From the NCBI GenBank assembly GCA_003248865.1, contig QFPK01000004.1, positions 124,001-188,000 on the forward strand: a stretch of 64,000 nucleotides of DNA. Direction: 5' to 3'. The notes under the pieces are model-generated. The model did no database searches, was not told the origin of the DNA, and saw only the letters and a list, made by a program, of their open reading frames with translations. The position numbers and the translations under genes were made by a program. Origin of the DNA: Sphingomonas sp. (GTDB taxonomy: Bacteria; Pseudomonadota; Alphaproteobacteria; Sphingomonadales; Sphingomonadaceae). The first letter of the stretch is position 1. The number at the start of each line of letters is the position of its first letter. Positions 8,271 through 16,815 of this stretch are shown here, one piece after another.

Positions 8271-8726
8271 TTATCCGGAGAGACGCGCAAGGCACCGGGA
8301 AACGGACATCGCGAAAGACAGGCCAGCTGCGGCTGAGCCCGTGACATAGGCAGCGAGCAGGGACGGGTCGAAGCGGTTGCCACCGAGCCCGATGGCGAAG
8401 CCGCGCGACCAGTCGGCCGGCAGCAGCGCGATAGTGACCAGCATCGCGGCAAGCGCTCCTGCGATGGCGAGGGCAATGCGGGCGGATTGCCTCGTCGGCC
8501 GGGAGCGCTCCACCAGCAGGAAGGCAGCGAACAGGCAGGCGCCCAGCAGCAGCTTGGCGGCTGGCCCCATCTCGTCCGCGACGGCCCATGTGGCGGCTGG
8601 CAAGGCGGTGATCGACGTGATGGCCGGGCCGTGGGGTGCGAGGGCAAAGCCGGCGATCAGCGCGCTCGGCAGGAAGACGGCGATTGCCCAGCTGATCAGC
8701 CAGCATCGGAAAAAGCAGCTTTGCAC
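8271..8726 (-). CDS. Small multi-pass membrane protein of unknown function
   Basis: Not recognised. The 151-residue product is about 70% hydrophobic, with four likely membrane helices (around 8-28, 55-72, 85-102 and 123-143) separated by short charged loops such as LVERSRPTRQSARI. The GTG at 8726 is chosen because a near-perfect ribosome binding site, AGGAGGTAACCC, ends a few bases before it. It is convergent with the Lrp gene (32-bp gap) and divergent from the patatin gene. Confidence 0.65.
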   Translation of the reverse strand: MQSCFFRCWLISWAIAVFLPSALIAGFALAPHGPAITSITALPAATWAVADEMGPAAKLLLGACLFAAFLLVERSRPTRQSARIALAIAGALAAMLVTIALLPADWSRGFAIGLGGNRFDPSLLAAYVTGSAAAGLSFAMSVSRCLARLSG

Positions 8727-8851
8727 GCGGGTTACCTCCTGTCGGCCAGCCTGCCCCGATTGCGGCCCTGATCACAAGCGAAACCGGGGGCGAAGGCTGT
8801 CCTCGTCATGCTGCGCCTGCTAAACGGCTGCTTTCGCAACGGGGGCATCGC

Positions 8852-9916
8852 ATGGCTGATACGGGTGCGCGCAAATTGAATCTGGCATTGCAGGGGGGTG
8901 GCGCACACGGTGCCTTCACCTGGGGTGTGGTGGACCGGTTGCTGGAAGAACCGGAACTGGAGTTCACGGCGATTTCGGGCACCTCTGCGGGCGCGATGAA
9001 CGCGGTGGTGATGGCCGAAGGGCTGCTGGAAGGCGGCAATGACCAGGCGCGCCTGCAGCTGGAGCAGTTCTGGATGGGAATTGCCGATGCCGCCGACCGC
9101 ATGAATCCGTTCCGCAACTGGCCCGGTTACAAGATGATCGAGCCGGTGCTGTTCGAAGCCTCCATGGCGGCCACGCGCATGTTCAGCCCCTATGATGTCT
9201 CGCCGACGGACAACAACCCCCTGCGCGCGGCGTTGCTGGAGCTGATCGATTTCGAGAAGGTACGCCGCCAGCGCCGCATCAAGCTGTTCATCAACACCAC
9301 CCATGTCGCGACCGGAGGCCTGCGCTGCTGGCGCGAGCATGAACTGACGGTGGAAATGGTGTTGGCGTCGGCCTGCCTGCCCTCCCTGTTCCAGACGCCG
9401 ATGATCGACGGCGAAGGTTATTGGGACGGCGGCTATGTCGCCAACCCGGCCATCGAGCCCATGACGCGCACGACAAGCACCGACGATGTGCTGATCGTGC
9501 AGCTGAACCCCATCGTGCGCAACGAGTTGCCCAGAAAGGCGTCGGACATAACCGACCGTTTGTCGGAAATCAGCTTCAACGCCAGCCTGATCACCGAACT
9601 CCGCTTCATTGCCGAGCGCAACCGGCTGATCAACGCCGGCGAGCTTTCGGCCGAACGCCACCGCAAGACCCATCTGCACATGATCCATGGCGACAGTGCG
9701 TTGGGTGAGCTGCCGCCCTCGTCCAAACTGCTTGCGGACCGGCATTTCCTGCTGAGCCTGCGCGACAAGGGGCGCGAGGCGGCCAGTGAGTGGATCGAGC
9801 GCCACCTTTCGAAGCTGGGAAGCCGTTCCAGCTTCAACTACAACCGGCTGGTAAGCCAGCTGACGCAGGACAGCGACGAACAGCCTGATCCGCGCGTGCT
9901 GCGGGATGACGGGTAA
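8852..9916 (+). CDS. Patatin-like phospholipase family protein
   Basis: A predicted serine acyl hydrolase acting on membrane lipids or lipid-like esters through a Ser-Asp dyad. All patatin motifs are visible: the oxyanion loop LQGGGAHGAFTWGV at about residue 13, the nucleophile elbow GTSAGAMNAV at about 45, and the catalytic Asp in DGGYVANPAIEP at about 192. At 354 residues with no signal peptide it is a cytosolic or membrane-peripheral bacterial patatin. Substrate and role cannot be told from context. Confidence 0.9.
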   Translation: MADTGARKLNLALQGGGAHGAFTWGVVDRLLEEPELEFTAISGTSAGAMNAVVMAEGLLEGGNDQARLQLEQFWMGIADAADRMNPFRNWPGYKMIEPVLFEASMAATRMFSPYDVSPTDNNPLRAALLELIDFEKVRRQRRIKLFINTTHVATGGLRCWREHELTVEMVLASACLPSLFQTPMIDGEGYWDGGYVANPAIEPMTRTTSTDDVLIVQLNPIVRNELPRKASDITDRLSEISFNASLITELRFIAERNRLINAGELSAERHRKTHLHMIHGDSALGELPPSSKLLADRHFLLSLRDKGREAASEWIERHLSKLGSRSSFNYNRLVSQLTQDSDEQPDPRVLRDDG

Positions 9917-9940
9917 AGGCGGCCAGAGGCTCCGGCGGTG

Positions 9941-9961
9941 TGAAGGGGCAATGCCCCTTCA
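9941..9961. terminator. Hairpin between convergent patatin and acyltransferase genes
   Basis: A perfect 10-bp inverted repeat, TGAAGGGGCA and TGCCCCTTCA, around one base. It lies 25 bp after the patatin stop and 15 bp after the acyltransferase stop. Its position between convergent genes suggests a bidirectional terminator, though neither strand has a long U-run. Confidence 0.6.
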
Positions 9962-9975
9962 GGTTCAGTGCAGGC

Positions 9976-10458
9976 TTATCGCTCCGCCGCCTCGCGCGCC
10001 ATGCGCTCGGCTTCCACTTGCAGGAAGCGCTTGTCGAAAATGCCCCAGCGGCCGGTCTCGACATTCTGGCGGATGATCTTGGCCGGGTTGCCGGCGACGA
10101 TGCTGTTGGGCGGTACGTCCGCGATCACCACCGAACCCGCGCCGACCACACTGTTGTCGCCCACGCGGATGCCGGCCAGGATGATTGCGCGCGCACCGAT
10201 GAAGCAGTTGCTGCCGATGAAGGTGTCCATATGCCGGTTGCCGACGAAATCATGGGTCAGGATGGCGGCATCGAACGACACCAGCGTGGACGTGCCGATG
10301 TGCACGCCCTTGGGGTTGGTCTTGTCCAGCTTCGCCGACATGGAGATGCGGCAGTCGTCGCCGATGGTCATGCCCCACATGCGGCGATAGTACCATGTCT
10401 GCAGCGCGCTGGTGGTGCGGTAGAGCCGCGTCCTCAGCTTCGCCAGCCTCTTGTACAT
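9976..10458 (-). CDS. Hexapeptide-repeat (left-handed beta-helix) acyltransferase
   Basis: A 160-residue acyltransferase of the LbH superfamily. The middle consists of imperfect hexapeptide repeats (IGDDCRISMSAKLD, then IGTSTLVSFDAAI, IGSNCFIGARAIILAGI and VGDNSVVGAGSVVI) with the usual IVAGNPAKIIR end. Such enzymes O-acetylate sugars of surface polysaccharides. The ATG at 10458 (MYKRLAKLRTRLYR) gives a compact product; the longer upstream frame runs into a region without support. The acceptor is unknown. Confidence 0.85.
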   Translation of the reverse strand: MYKRLAKLRTRLYRTTSALQTWYYRRMWGMTIGDDCRISMSAKLDKTNPKGVHIGTSTLVSFDAAILTHDFVGNRHMDTFIGSNCFIGARAIILAGIRVGDNSVVGAGSVVIADVPPNSIVAGNPAKIIRQNVETGRWGIFDKRFLQVEAERMAREAAER

Positions 10459-10528
10459 GCGGCCACCCCTTGCTGTTCCCGGGCAGAGACTTAGCCCAAG
10501 CGCGGCGGGGCGGCAAACGCCCGTATCG

Positions 10529-10747
10529 TTAAGAGTGGCAACCCTTGGGCTCCCGCAGCTTGCGCGGGGTGCACCAGCCGTGGGCGCAGGCGTTGGCGGA
10601 CTCCGGGGCATTGCCGGGGGCGCGGCCATCCAGGTCGACCCAGATCGTGCCCGTGGCGGAACACACCGGCACCAGCCCGCGCGCCAGCGCCGGCGTGGTC
10701 GCCTGCAGCAGCGCCAGCAGGATCAGGGCGGGAAGGGCCTGCCTCAT
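10529..10747 (-). CDS. Small secreted Cys-rich protein at the end of the cco operon
   Basis: Not firmly recognised. The 72-residue product has a clear signal peptide (MRQALPALILLALLQATTPA, then LARG). The mature ~48-residue part contains Cys and His in a spaced pattern: VCSATGTIWVDLDG, then NACAHGWCTP and GCHS. This recalls small periplasmic proteins of the DUF2946 kind, but similarity cannot be proved by eye. Its ATG overlaps the ccoS stop (ATGA), so it is very likely translated as the last gene of the cbb3 oxidase operon. A role in copper or cofactor handling for the oxidase is an inference from that position and the Cys/His content. Confidence 0.65.
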   Translation of the reverse strand: MRQALPALILLALLQATTPALARGLVPVCSATGTIWVDLDGRAPGNAPESANACAHGWCTPRKLREPKGCHS

Positions 10748-10896
10748 TCCGGCCCGTCCTCCTCGTCGGTCAGGATGCGCTGGGCGGCGCCGTCCAGATC
10801 GTCATACTGGCCGGCCCGCATCGTCCACAAAAATGCCGCAAGCCCGCCGAGGCCCAGCAGCAGGGCGATGGGGAGAAGGAAGCCGATGGTTGTCAT
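10744..10896 (-). CDS. ccoS: cbb3-type cytochrome oxidase assembly protein CcoS
   Basis: A 50-residue single-pass membrane protein: an N-terminal helix (MTTIGFLLPIALLLGLGG and on to about residue 25), then the CcoS signature AGQYDDLDGAAQRIL and an acidic C-terminus. CcoS is needed to insert haem and copper into CcoN. Its ATG overlaps the ccoI stop by four bases (ATGA), as usual in fixGHIS operons. Confidence 0.92.
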   Translation of the reverse strand: MTTIGFLLPIALLLGLGGLAAFLWTMRAGQYDDLDGAAQRILTDEEDGPE

Positions 10897-13064
10897 TTCG
10901 GCACTTTCAGCCTGAGCGCATTGCCCACCACGATCAGCGACGACAGCGACATGGCAACCGCCGCGATCAGCGGAGTCGCAAGGCCAGCCATCGCGATGGG
11001 CACCGCCAGGATATTATAACCGATCGCCATGCGGAAGTTCTGCCGCACATGGGAATCGGCGCGGCGCGCGGTTTCCACGGCCTGCGGCACCGCCATCAGG
11101 CTGTCGTTCAGGAACAGTAGATCGGCGGCCGTTTGCCCGGCATCGGACGCGGAAGCCGGCGCAATGGAGGCATGGCCCGCCGCCAGCATCGGGGCATCGT
11201 TCAGCCCATCGCCCACCACCAGCACGCGGCGGCCTTGTGCTTTAAGCGCCTCGATGGCGGCCAGCTTGCCCGCAGGCGTCAACTCGGCCTCCCAATGGCC
11301 GATGTCGAGCGCCAGCGCTGCGTGAAACACCGGCGCGGGCCGGTCGCCCGACAGGATATGGATATCGAATCCGTCGCGCTTCAGCCGGGCGACCGCCGCC
11401 GCCGCTTCGGGGCGCAGCGGATCCTCGAACGGAATCAGCACGGGCGCCTGCTCGCCGCGCCGGAAGGCGAAGGCAAGCAAATGGGTATCGCCCGCGTCGA
11501 CACCGACCCAGTCCGGCCGGCCCAGCCGCAGCTGCTCGCCACCCACATTGGCTTCCAGCCCCAGCCCCGGATGCTCCGCGACATCGGCGATGGCCGCAGG
11601 CGTCACGCCTGCGGCGCGGGCGGCCGCCAGCAGCGCACGGGACAGCGGATGCCGGCTCTTCGCGGCGAGCCCCGCCGCCAGCGCCAGATTCTCACCGGAG
11701 AGGGGCAGTTCACCCACAGGCGTCGGGCGGCCCAGCGTCAGCGTGCCCGTCTTGTCGAACACCAGCGTGTCGCATTCGGCCAGCCGCTCCAGCGCGCTGC
11801 CGTCCTTCACCAGAAGGCCGCGCTTCATCAGCACGCTGGCCGCGCGCACCTGCACTGCGGGCACCGCCAGCCCCAGCGCGCAGGGGCAGGTGATGATCAG
11901 CACGGCGATGGCCGTGACCAGTGCCTGATACAGGCCCGCGCCCGCGATCAGCCAGCCGATCGCCGTCAGCAGTGCCGCCAGATGCACCACGGGCGCATAC
12001 AGCCGTGCGGCGCGGTCGGCGATGCGGGTATAGCGCGCGCGGCCCTGCTCGGCCTCTTCCATCAGCCGCACCACCTGGGCCAGGAAGCTGGCCTCGCCCA
12101 CGGCCGTGGTCTTCATGGCGATCGGTGCGTCCAGGTTCAGCGTGCCCGCCAGCAACTGCCCGCCGGGGCTCACCGCTTCGGGCAGGCTTTCGCCCGTCAC
12201 CAGACTGCGGTCGATGGAGGAACTGCCCTCCAGCACCAGCCCATCCACCGGCACCCGCTCCCCGGCGGCCACCAGCACCGTCATGCCCGGTGCGATGCTG
12301 TCGATGGGGCGCCATTCGGTGTCGCCGGAAGGCGCGCGCACCAGCGCGCCGGGGGCGGATTGCTTCAGCAGAGCGGCCACACCGGCCCGTGCCCGGTCCC
12401 GCATCAGGCTGTCGGCCACCCGGCCCAGCAGCAGGAAAAACAGCAGCATCACCGCCGCGTCGAACCAGGCCTCGTGCCCGCGCGTGAAGGTCTCGTAAAG
12501 GCTCAGCGCGGTCGCCAGGATCAGGCCGATGGAGATCGGCACATCCATGTTGGTGCGCCCCTGCTTCAGCGCGCCCCAGGCCGAGCTGAAGAAAGGCATG
12601 CCGGAATAGGCGACCGTCGGCAGCGCGATGGCCGCCGAGATCAGGTGAAACAGGTCGCGCGTGGCCCCGTCCGCCCCGGACCAGACCGAGACGGAGAGCA
12701 GCATGATGTTCATCGCCGCAAAGCCAGCGACGGCCATCGCCTTCACCAGCCGTTTGGAGGCCGGGTCAGAGCCTTGCGCCGCCACATCGGCGGGCGCGAA
12801 CGGGCGCGCCTCGAACCCAACGCCCTCGACTGCGGCGAGGATTCTGTTGGGGTCGAGGCGGCCTTCCTCCCATTCAGCCGTGAGCCGGCGCGTGGTGAAA
12901 TTCACCCGCGCCCTGGTGATGCCGGGCAGGCCGCGCACGGCGCCTTCCACCTTGCGGATGCAGCCCGCGCAATGGATGCCGGGCACATGCAGGTCGATGC
13001 GCCGTTCGCCGGGCGCGGCTTCCGCCGTGAACAGGTCCAGGCTGGAGGGCGCGAGCGTCGCCAT
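10893..13064 (-). CDS. ccoI: Copper-transporting P1B-type ATPase, cbb3 assembly (CcoI/FixI)
   Basis: Exports copper across the inner membrane for assembly of the CuB site of the cbb3 oxidase. The 723-residue protein has an N-terminal heavy-metal domain (HCAGCIRKVEGAVRGLPGIT), the metal-binding membrane motif TCPCALGLAVP and the phosphorylation site DKTGTLTLG. The hinge is GDGLNDAPML. It overlaps ccoS by four bases downstream and follows ccoH by 3 bp, so it is part of one polycistron. The name over CopA rests on this operon position. Confidence 0.95.
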   Translation of the reverse strand: MATLAPSSLDLFTAEAAPGERRIDLHVPGIHCAGCIRKVEGAVRGLPGITRARVNFTTRRLTAEWEEGRLDPNRILAAVEGVGFEARPFAPADVAAQGSDPASKRLVKAMAVAGFAAMNIMLLSVSVWSGADGATRDLFHLISAAIALPTVAYSGMPFFSSAWGALKQGRTNMDVPISIGLILATALSLYETFTRGHEAWFDAAVMLLFFLLLGRVADSLMRDRARAGVAALLKQSAPGALVRAPSGDTEWRPIDSIAPGMTVLVAAGERVPVDGLVLEGSSSIDRSLVTGESLPEAVSPGGQLLAGTLNLDAPIAMKTTAVGEASFLAQVVRLMEEAEQGRARYTRIADRAARLYAPVVHLAALLTAIGWLIAGAGLYQALVTAIAVLIITCPCALGLAVPAVQVRAASVLMKRGLLVKDGSALERLAECDTLVFDKTGTLTLGRPTPVGELPLSGENLALAAGLAAKSRHPLSRALLAAARAAGVTPAAIADVAEHPGLGLEANVGGEQLRLGRPDWVGVDAGDTHLLAFAFRRGEQAPVLIPFEDPLRPEAAAAVARLKRDGFDIHILSGDRPAPVFHAALALDIGHWEAELTPAGKLAAIEALKAQGRRVLVVGDGLNDAPMLAAGHASIAPASASDAGQTAADLLFLNDSLMAVPQAVETARRADSHVRQNFRMAIGYNILAVPIAMAGLATPLIAAVAMSLSSLIVVGNALRLKVPK

Positions 13065-13067
13065 GGC

Positions 13068-13547
13068 TCAGCCCGGAATCACCAGCCGGTCGGCCAGATA
13101 ATAGTGCTCGCTGCCGCGCGACAGGCGGAATTCGGCCAGCCATTGCCCCGGCGCCAGCCCGTGCGGTGCGGCATAATGGCCGGGTGCCGTTTCCACCAGA
13201 ACGACATCGCGTGAGGTTTCGGCCCCCAGCGGGTGCTCCAGCGTGGCGACCACCTTCAGCCCGTTCAGCGGATCGCCCAGCGAATTGACCGCCGAGAGCG
13301 TCAAAGCGGTGGAGTCAGAATGGGCCGAAACCGTCCAGCCCAGCGCCTTCTGCTTGCGCCCTTCCGCCAGCCAGCTGTTGAAATTCTGGCTGGCGACATA
13401 GCTGTTGTCCACCACCAGCCCCGGATGGCTGCGCCCTGCGCTGACGGCCAGCGTGATGTTCACCGCGATCACCACCGCAAACCCGCCGCAGATCACCATC
13501 GCCGCGTGCCTGCCCGTGAAGGGGCGTCTTGTGAAGGGGCGGTTCAT
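13068..13547 (-). CDS. ccoH: cbb3 oxidase assembly protein CcoH/FixH
   Basis: A 159-residue FixH-family protein. One transmembrane helix (about 14-36) follows a short basic N-terminus (MNRPFTRRPFTGRHA). A periplasmic domain follows, with the typical YVASQNFNSWLAEGRKQKAL and a C-terminal GQWLAEFRLSRGSEHYYL. It is required for stable assembly of the oxidase. The ATG at 13547 overlaps the ccoG stop by four bases; the longer open frame upstream is a shadow of ccoG. Confidence 0.92.
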   Translation of the reverse strand: MNRPFTRRPFTGRHAAMVICGGFAVVIAVNITLAVSAGRSHPGLVVDNSYVASQNFNSWLAEGRKQKALGWTVSAHSDSTALTLSAVNSLGDPLNGLKVVATLEHPLGAETSRDVVLVETAPGHYAAPHGLAPGQWLAEFRLSRGSEHYYLADRLVIPG

Positions 13548-15040
13548 CGGGCCGCCACCGCGCTGGCAGGGGCCGAGAAGCGGGCGGTTTCCATGGCGTC
13601 TCCTTCGCCGTCCACGGCATGGGCCTTGAAACGGATGTCGGTGTGCTCGGCGCGGATCGACGAGGTCGGGGCGCGCAGCTGGATGCGGTAGGTGTCCACG
13701 CCGTCGGGCCGGACGTCCAGCCGGATCGACGGCACCGGCTCGCTGCCGGTGACGGGATCGGACAGCTTCGCGCCCGCAAGGCCGCTCACGCTCACATCGA
13801 ACTGGCGCGGCCGCGCCTCCTTGTTCAGCAGCTTCACCGTATAGCTGTTGCGGATATCCCCGTCCGACAGCTGGACATAGACCGGGTTGCGCTCCTGCGC
13901 GACGGAGATGTCCATGCGCGAGCGCCCGGCCAGCACCACCAGCATGGCGATGCCGATGGCGGACCAGACCGCGAAATAGATCAGCACGCGCGGGCGCAGC
14001 AGCGTCTTCCAGATCGGGGCGAGAGGTTCGCCTTTCGCTTCCAGCTTGTCCCGGTTCAGCGTGGTATAGCCGATCAGGTCCGGCTGGCGGCCCAGCTTGC
14101 CCATCACATCGTTGCAGGCGTCGATGCACAGCGCGCAGGTGATGCATTCCAGCTGCGGGCCGTTGCGGATGTCGATTCCGGTGGGGCACACGTTCACGCA
14201 GGCCATGCAGTCCACGCAGTCGCCCAGCCCCGCCTGTTTCGATTTCGCGCTGCCGCGCGGCTCCCCGCGCCAGTCCTTGTAGGTCACGATGAAGCTGTCT
14301 TCATCCAGCATGGCGGACTGGATGCGCGGCCAGGGGCACATGTAGGTGCACACCTGTTCCCGCATCAGCCCGGCCAGCGACCATGTGGTGAAGGTGAGCA
14401 CGCCGATGGTGGCATAGGCCACGAAGGGTGCCTGCCCCGTCACCAGCTCCCGCAGCAGCGTGGGGGCATCGGTGAAATAGAACACCCAGGCGCCGCCCGT
14501 CAGCACGGCGATCAGCAGCCACACGGCATGTTTGGAGGCGCGCTTCACAAACTTGCCCGCGCTCATCGGCGCCTTGTCCAGCCGGATGCGCTCGTTGCGG
14601 TCGCCCTCGATCCAGCGCTCCACCACCATGAACAGGTCGGTCCACACCGTCTGCGGGCAGGCATAGCCGCACCAGGCGCGGCCCACGCTGGTCGTCACCA
14701 GGAACAGGCCCAGCCCCGCCATGATCAGCAAGCCGGCGACATAGTAGAATTCCTGCGGCCAGATCTCGATCGGCCCGAAATAGAAACGCCGGTGCGCCAG
14801 ATCCACCAGCACCGCCTGATCCGGGGAGAACTCCCCCCGGTCCCAGCGCAGCCAGGGCGTGATGTAATAGATGCCCAGCGTCAGGAACAGCACCGCCCAT
14901 TTGAAGCGACGGAACGGGCCGTCCACCTTCTTCGGGTGCACCTTCTCCCGCTTCTTGTAGAGGCTGCCATCCCCCACCGGGCCGCCTGCCGGGGCAGGCG
15001 CCTCAGGTGCGGGTTTCAGCAGGCCGGGCATGTCGTTCAC
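13544..15040 (-). CDS. ccoG: Cytochrome c oxidase accessory protein CcoG (FixG/RdxA)
   Basis: A 498-residue membrane-bound ferredoxin-like protein that supplies reduced copper or electrons for cbb3 assembly. It has about five membrane helices, Cys motifs near helix ends (WCGYACPQTVW and VCTYMCPWPRIQ), two 4Fe-4S clusters (CVDCMACVNVCPTGIDI and CITCALCIDACNDVM) and a C-terminal periplasmic IgG-like domain. The GTG at 15040 overlaps the ccoP stop as GTGA and is taken as the start. An ATG three codons in (15031) is the alternative. Confidence 0.95.
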   Translation of the reverse strand: MNDMPGLLKPAPEAPAPAGGPVGDGSLYKKREKVHPKKVDGPFRRFKWAVLFLTLGIYYITPWLRWDRGEFSPDQAVLVDLAHRRFYFGPIEIWPQEFYYVAGLLIMAGLGLFLVTTSVGRAWCGYACPQTVWTDLFMVVERWIEGDRNERIRLDKAPMSAGKFVKRASKHAVWLLIAVLTGGAWVFYFTDAPTLLRELVTGQAPFVAYATIGVLTFTTWSLAGLMREQVCTYMCPWPRIQSAMLDEDSFIVTYKDWRGEPRGSAKSKQAGLGDCVDCMACVNVCPTGIDIRNGPQLECITCALCIDACNDVMGKLGRQPDLIGYTTLNRDKLEAKGEPLAPIWKTLLRPRVLIYFAVWSAIGIAMLVVLAGRSRMDISVAQERNPVYVQLSDGDIRNSYTVKLLNKEARPRQFDVSVSGLAGAKLSDPVTGSEPVPSIRLDVRPDGVDTYRIQLRAPTSSIRAEHTDIRFKAHAVDGEGDAMETARFSAPASAVAAR

Positions 15041-15906
15041 TCGCCGCCGCCCAGGCTGTGCACATAGGCGGTCAGCTGGCGGATGGTGGATTCGGGCAGC
15101 TTGTCCTTCCAGGCCGGCATGACGCCCGCGCGGGCGGTGGTGACGGTGGCTGTGATCGCCTCACGGTCGCCGCCGTACAGCCAGATGCCGTCTTTCAGGT
15201 TCGGCGCCCCGAATTCGCGCATGCCTTCGCCGTTCGGCCCATGGCAGCTGGCGCATTGCTCGGCGAACACGGTCTTGCCCCGCGCGGCCATGGCGGCATT
15301 GTGCTGCTGGCCGGAGAGCGCCAGCACCTGCTCCACCACATCGCCGATCTGCGCCTTGGTCAGGATGCCGTCGCGCCCGAAGGCGGGCATCATCGACACA
15401 TGGGTGTCGTCGTTCCCCGGCTGGCGGGCGCCGTTCACGATGGTGGCATGGATTTCCTCCATGCTGCCGCCCCACAGCCAGTCATCGTCGTTCAGGTTGG
15501 GATAGCCCTTGGCGCCGGCCGCCCCGGTGCCGTGGCACTGGATGCAATAGACCTTGAAGGCCGAGCGCCCCCCCTCGATGGCGGCCTGCATCAGCTGCGG
15601 ATGATCCTTCAGCTCGTTGAGCGGAACGGTGTCGATCCCCTTCAAGGCAACATTGCGGTCCGCCTGAAGGTCGGCCAGCGCCTGTTCGCCCTGCCCGCGC
15701 GTGGAATAGCCCAGCGTGCCCGGCGTATAGCCGCCGGGAACCGGAATGGCCGGGTACAGCACCACCCACACCAGCGCGAAGGCGATGGTGGCGTAGAAAA
15801 TCCACAGCCACCAGCGCGGCAGCGGATTGTTCAGCTCCTGGATGCCATCCCACTCATGTCCGGTGGTTCCGGGCCCGGATTCGGCGTGTTTCGGGTCAGC
15901 GCTCAT
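15037..15906 (-). CDS. ccoP: cbb3-type cytochrome c oxidase subunit III (diheme)
   Basis: A membrane-anchored dihaem cytochrome c that passes electrons to CcoO/CcoN. The N-terminus MSADPKHAESGPGTTGHEWD leads into the conserved LNNPLPRWWLWIFYATI helix. Two c-type haem sites are visible, CIQCHG and CASCHGPNGEG, each in a separate domain. The 289-residue length is normal. The ATG at 15906 overlaps the end of ccoQ by 11 bases. Confidence 0.96.
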   Translation of the reverse strand: MSADPKHAESGPGTTGHEWDGIQELNNPLPRWWLWIFYATIAFALVWVVLYPAIPVPGGYTPGTLGYSTRGQGEQALADLQADRNVALKGIDTVPLNELKDHPQLMQAAIEGGRSAFKVYCIQCHGTGAAGAKGYPNLNDDDWLWGGSMEEIHATIVNGARQPGNDDTHVSMMPAFGRDGILTKAQIGDVVEQVLALSGQQHNAAMAARGKTVFAEQCASCHGPNGEGMREFGAPNLKDGIWLYGGDREAITATVTTARAGVMPAWKDKLPESTIRQLTAYVHSLGGGE

Positions 15907-16063
15907 TGGGAATCTCTTCGTCACGGAAGGGGATCATGCGGGCATCGTCCTGCTCCGCGCGGGAGCCGGGGCGGAACGCCCAGCCCACCAGCGCAGCCAG
16001 CGTGCACACCATGAAGACCAGCCCCCAGCTGTCGGCGAAATGGCGAAGTTCCTGATAATCCAT
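15896..16063 (-). CDS. ccoQ: cbb3-type oxidase subunit IV (CcoQ/FixQ)
   Basis: A 55-residue single-helix protein read directly from the sequence: MDYQELRHFADSWGLVFMV, then a hydrophobic stretch ending in GWAFRPGSR, an acidic segment and IPNER before TGA. Size, the FADSWGLV motif and the position between ccoO and ccoP identify it. CcoQ stabilises the association of CcoP with CcoNO. It overlaps the ccoP start. Confidence 0.93.
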   Translation of the reverse strand: MDYQELRHFADSWGLVFMVCTLAALVGWAFRPGSRAEQDDARMIPFRDEEIPNER

Positions 16064-16074
16064 TCGATTTCCCC

Positions 16075-16803
16075 TCAGCGACGGTTCTGTTCAGGCACAT
16101 AGCTGTCGAAGTCGACCAGCGTGCCCAGCATCTGCAGGTAAGCGACCAGCGCATCCATTTCGGTCAGCCGCGTCGGATCGCCGTCGAAGTCACGCGCCTG
16201 CGCCTTCGGGTAGCGGCGCTGCAGATCGGTGGGATCGGCGTTGGGATCGGCCTGCGTCTTCAGGTCGGCCAGCGCATTCTCGATCTGCTCGTCGGTGTAG
16301 GGCACGCCGACAGTGCGGTTGGCCTTCAGATGGCCCGCGATATCGGCGGCGTTCAGGTCCCGGTTCTTCAGGAAGGGGTAGGTCGGCATGATCGATTCCG
16401 GCACCACTTCCTGCGGGTTCACCAGATGCTGGACATGCCATTCGTCGGAATAGCGGTTGCCCACCCGCGCCAGATCCGGCCCGGTCCGCTTGGAGCCCCA
16501 TTGGAAGGGGTGGTCATACATGCTCTCCGCCGCCAGGCTGTAATGGCCATAGCGCTCCGCCTCGTCGCGGAAGGGGCGGATCATCTGCGAATGGCAGGTG
16601 TAGCAGCCCTCGCGGATGTAGATGTTGCGGCCCGCCAGCTCCAGCGGCGTATAGGGGCGAACCCCTTCCACCTTCTCGATGGTGTTCTCCAGGAAGAACA
16701 GCGGCACCATCTGCACAAGGCCGCCGATCAGCACCACCACCAGCGTCAGAACCGCAAGGATGGTGACGTTGCGCTCGACCTTTCCGTGATTCTCGAAAAT
16801 CAT
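16075..16803 (-). CDS. ccoO: cbb3-type cytochrome c oxidase subunit II (monoheme)
   Basis: A membrane-anchored monohaem cytochrome c. One helix near the N-terminus (VTILAVLTLVVVLIGGLVQM) is followed by the haem site REGCYTCHSQMIRPFRDE and the family segments YSLAAESMYDHPFQWGSKRT and AYLQMLGTLVDFD. It has 242 residues. It lies 12 bp after ccoN and 11 bp before ccoQ. Confidence 0.96.
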   Translation of the reverse strand: MIFENHGKVERNVTILAVLTLVVVLIGGLVQMVPLFFLENTIEKVEGVRPYTPLELAGRNIYIREGCYTCHSQMIRPFRDEAERYGHYSLAAESMYDHPFQWGSKRTGPDLARVGNRYSDEWHVQHLVNPQEVVPESIMPTYPFLKNRDLNAADIAGHLKANRTVGVPYTDEQIENALADLKTQADPNADPTDLQRRYPKAQARDFDGDPTRLTEMDALVAYLQMLGTLVDFDSYVPEQNRR

Positions 16804-16815
16804 GTCTTCGCGCTC

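Noticed and set aside
11133..13214. Long plus-strand open frame antisense to ccoI
   Set aside because: Same reasoning: the P-type ATPase motifs are on the minus strand, and the antisense product is compositionally biased without motifs.
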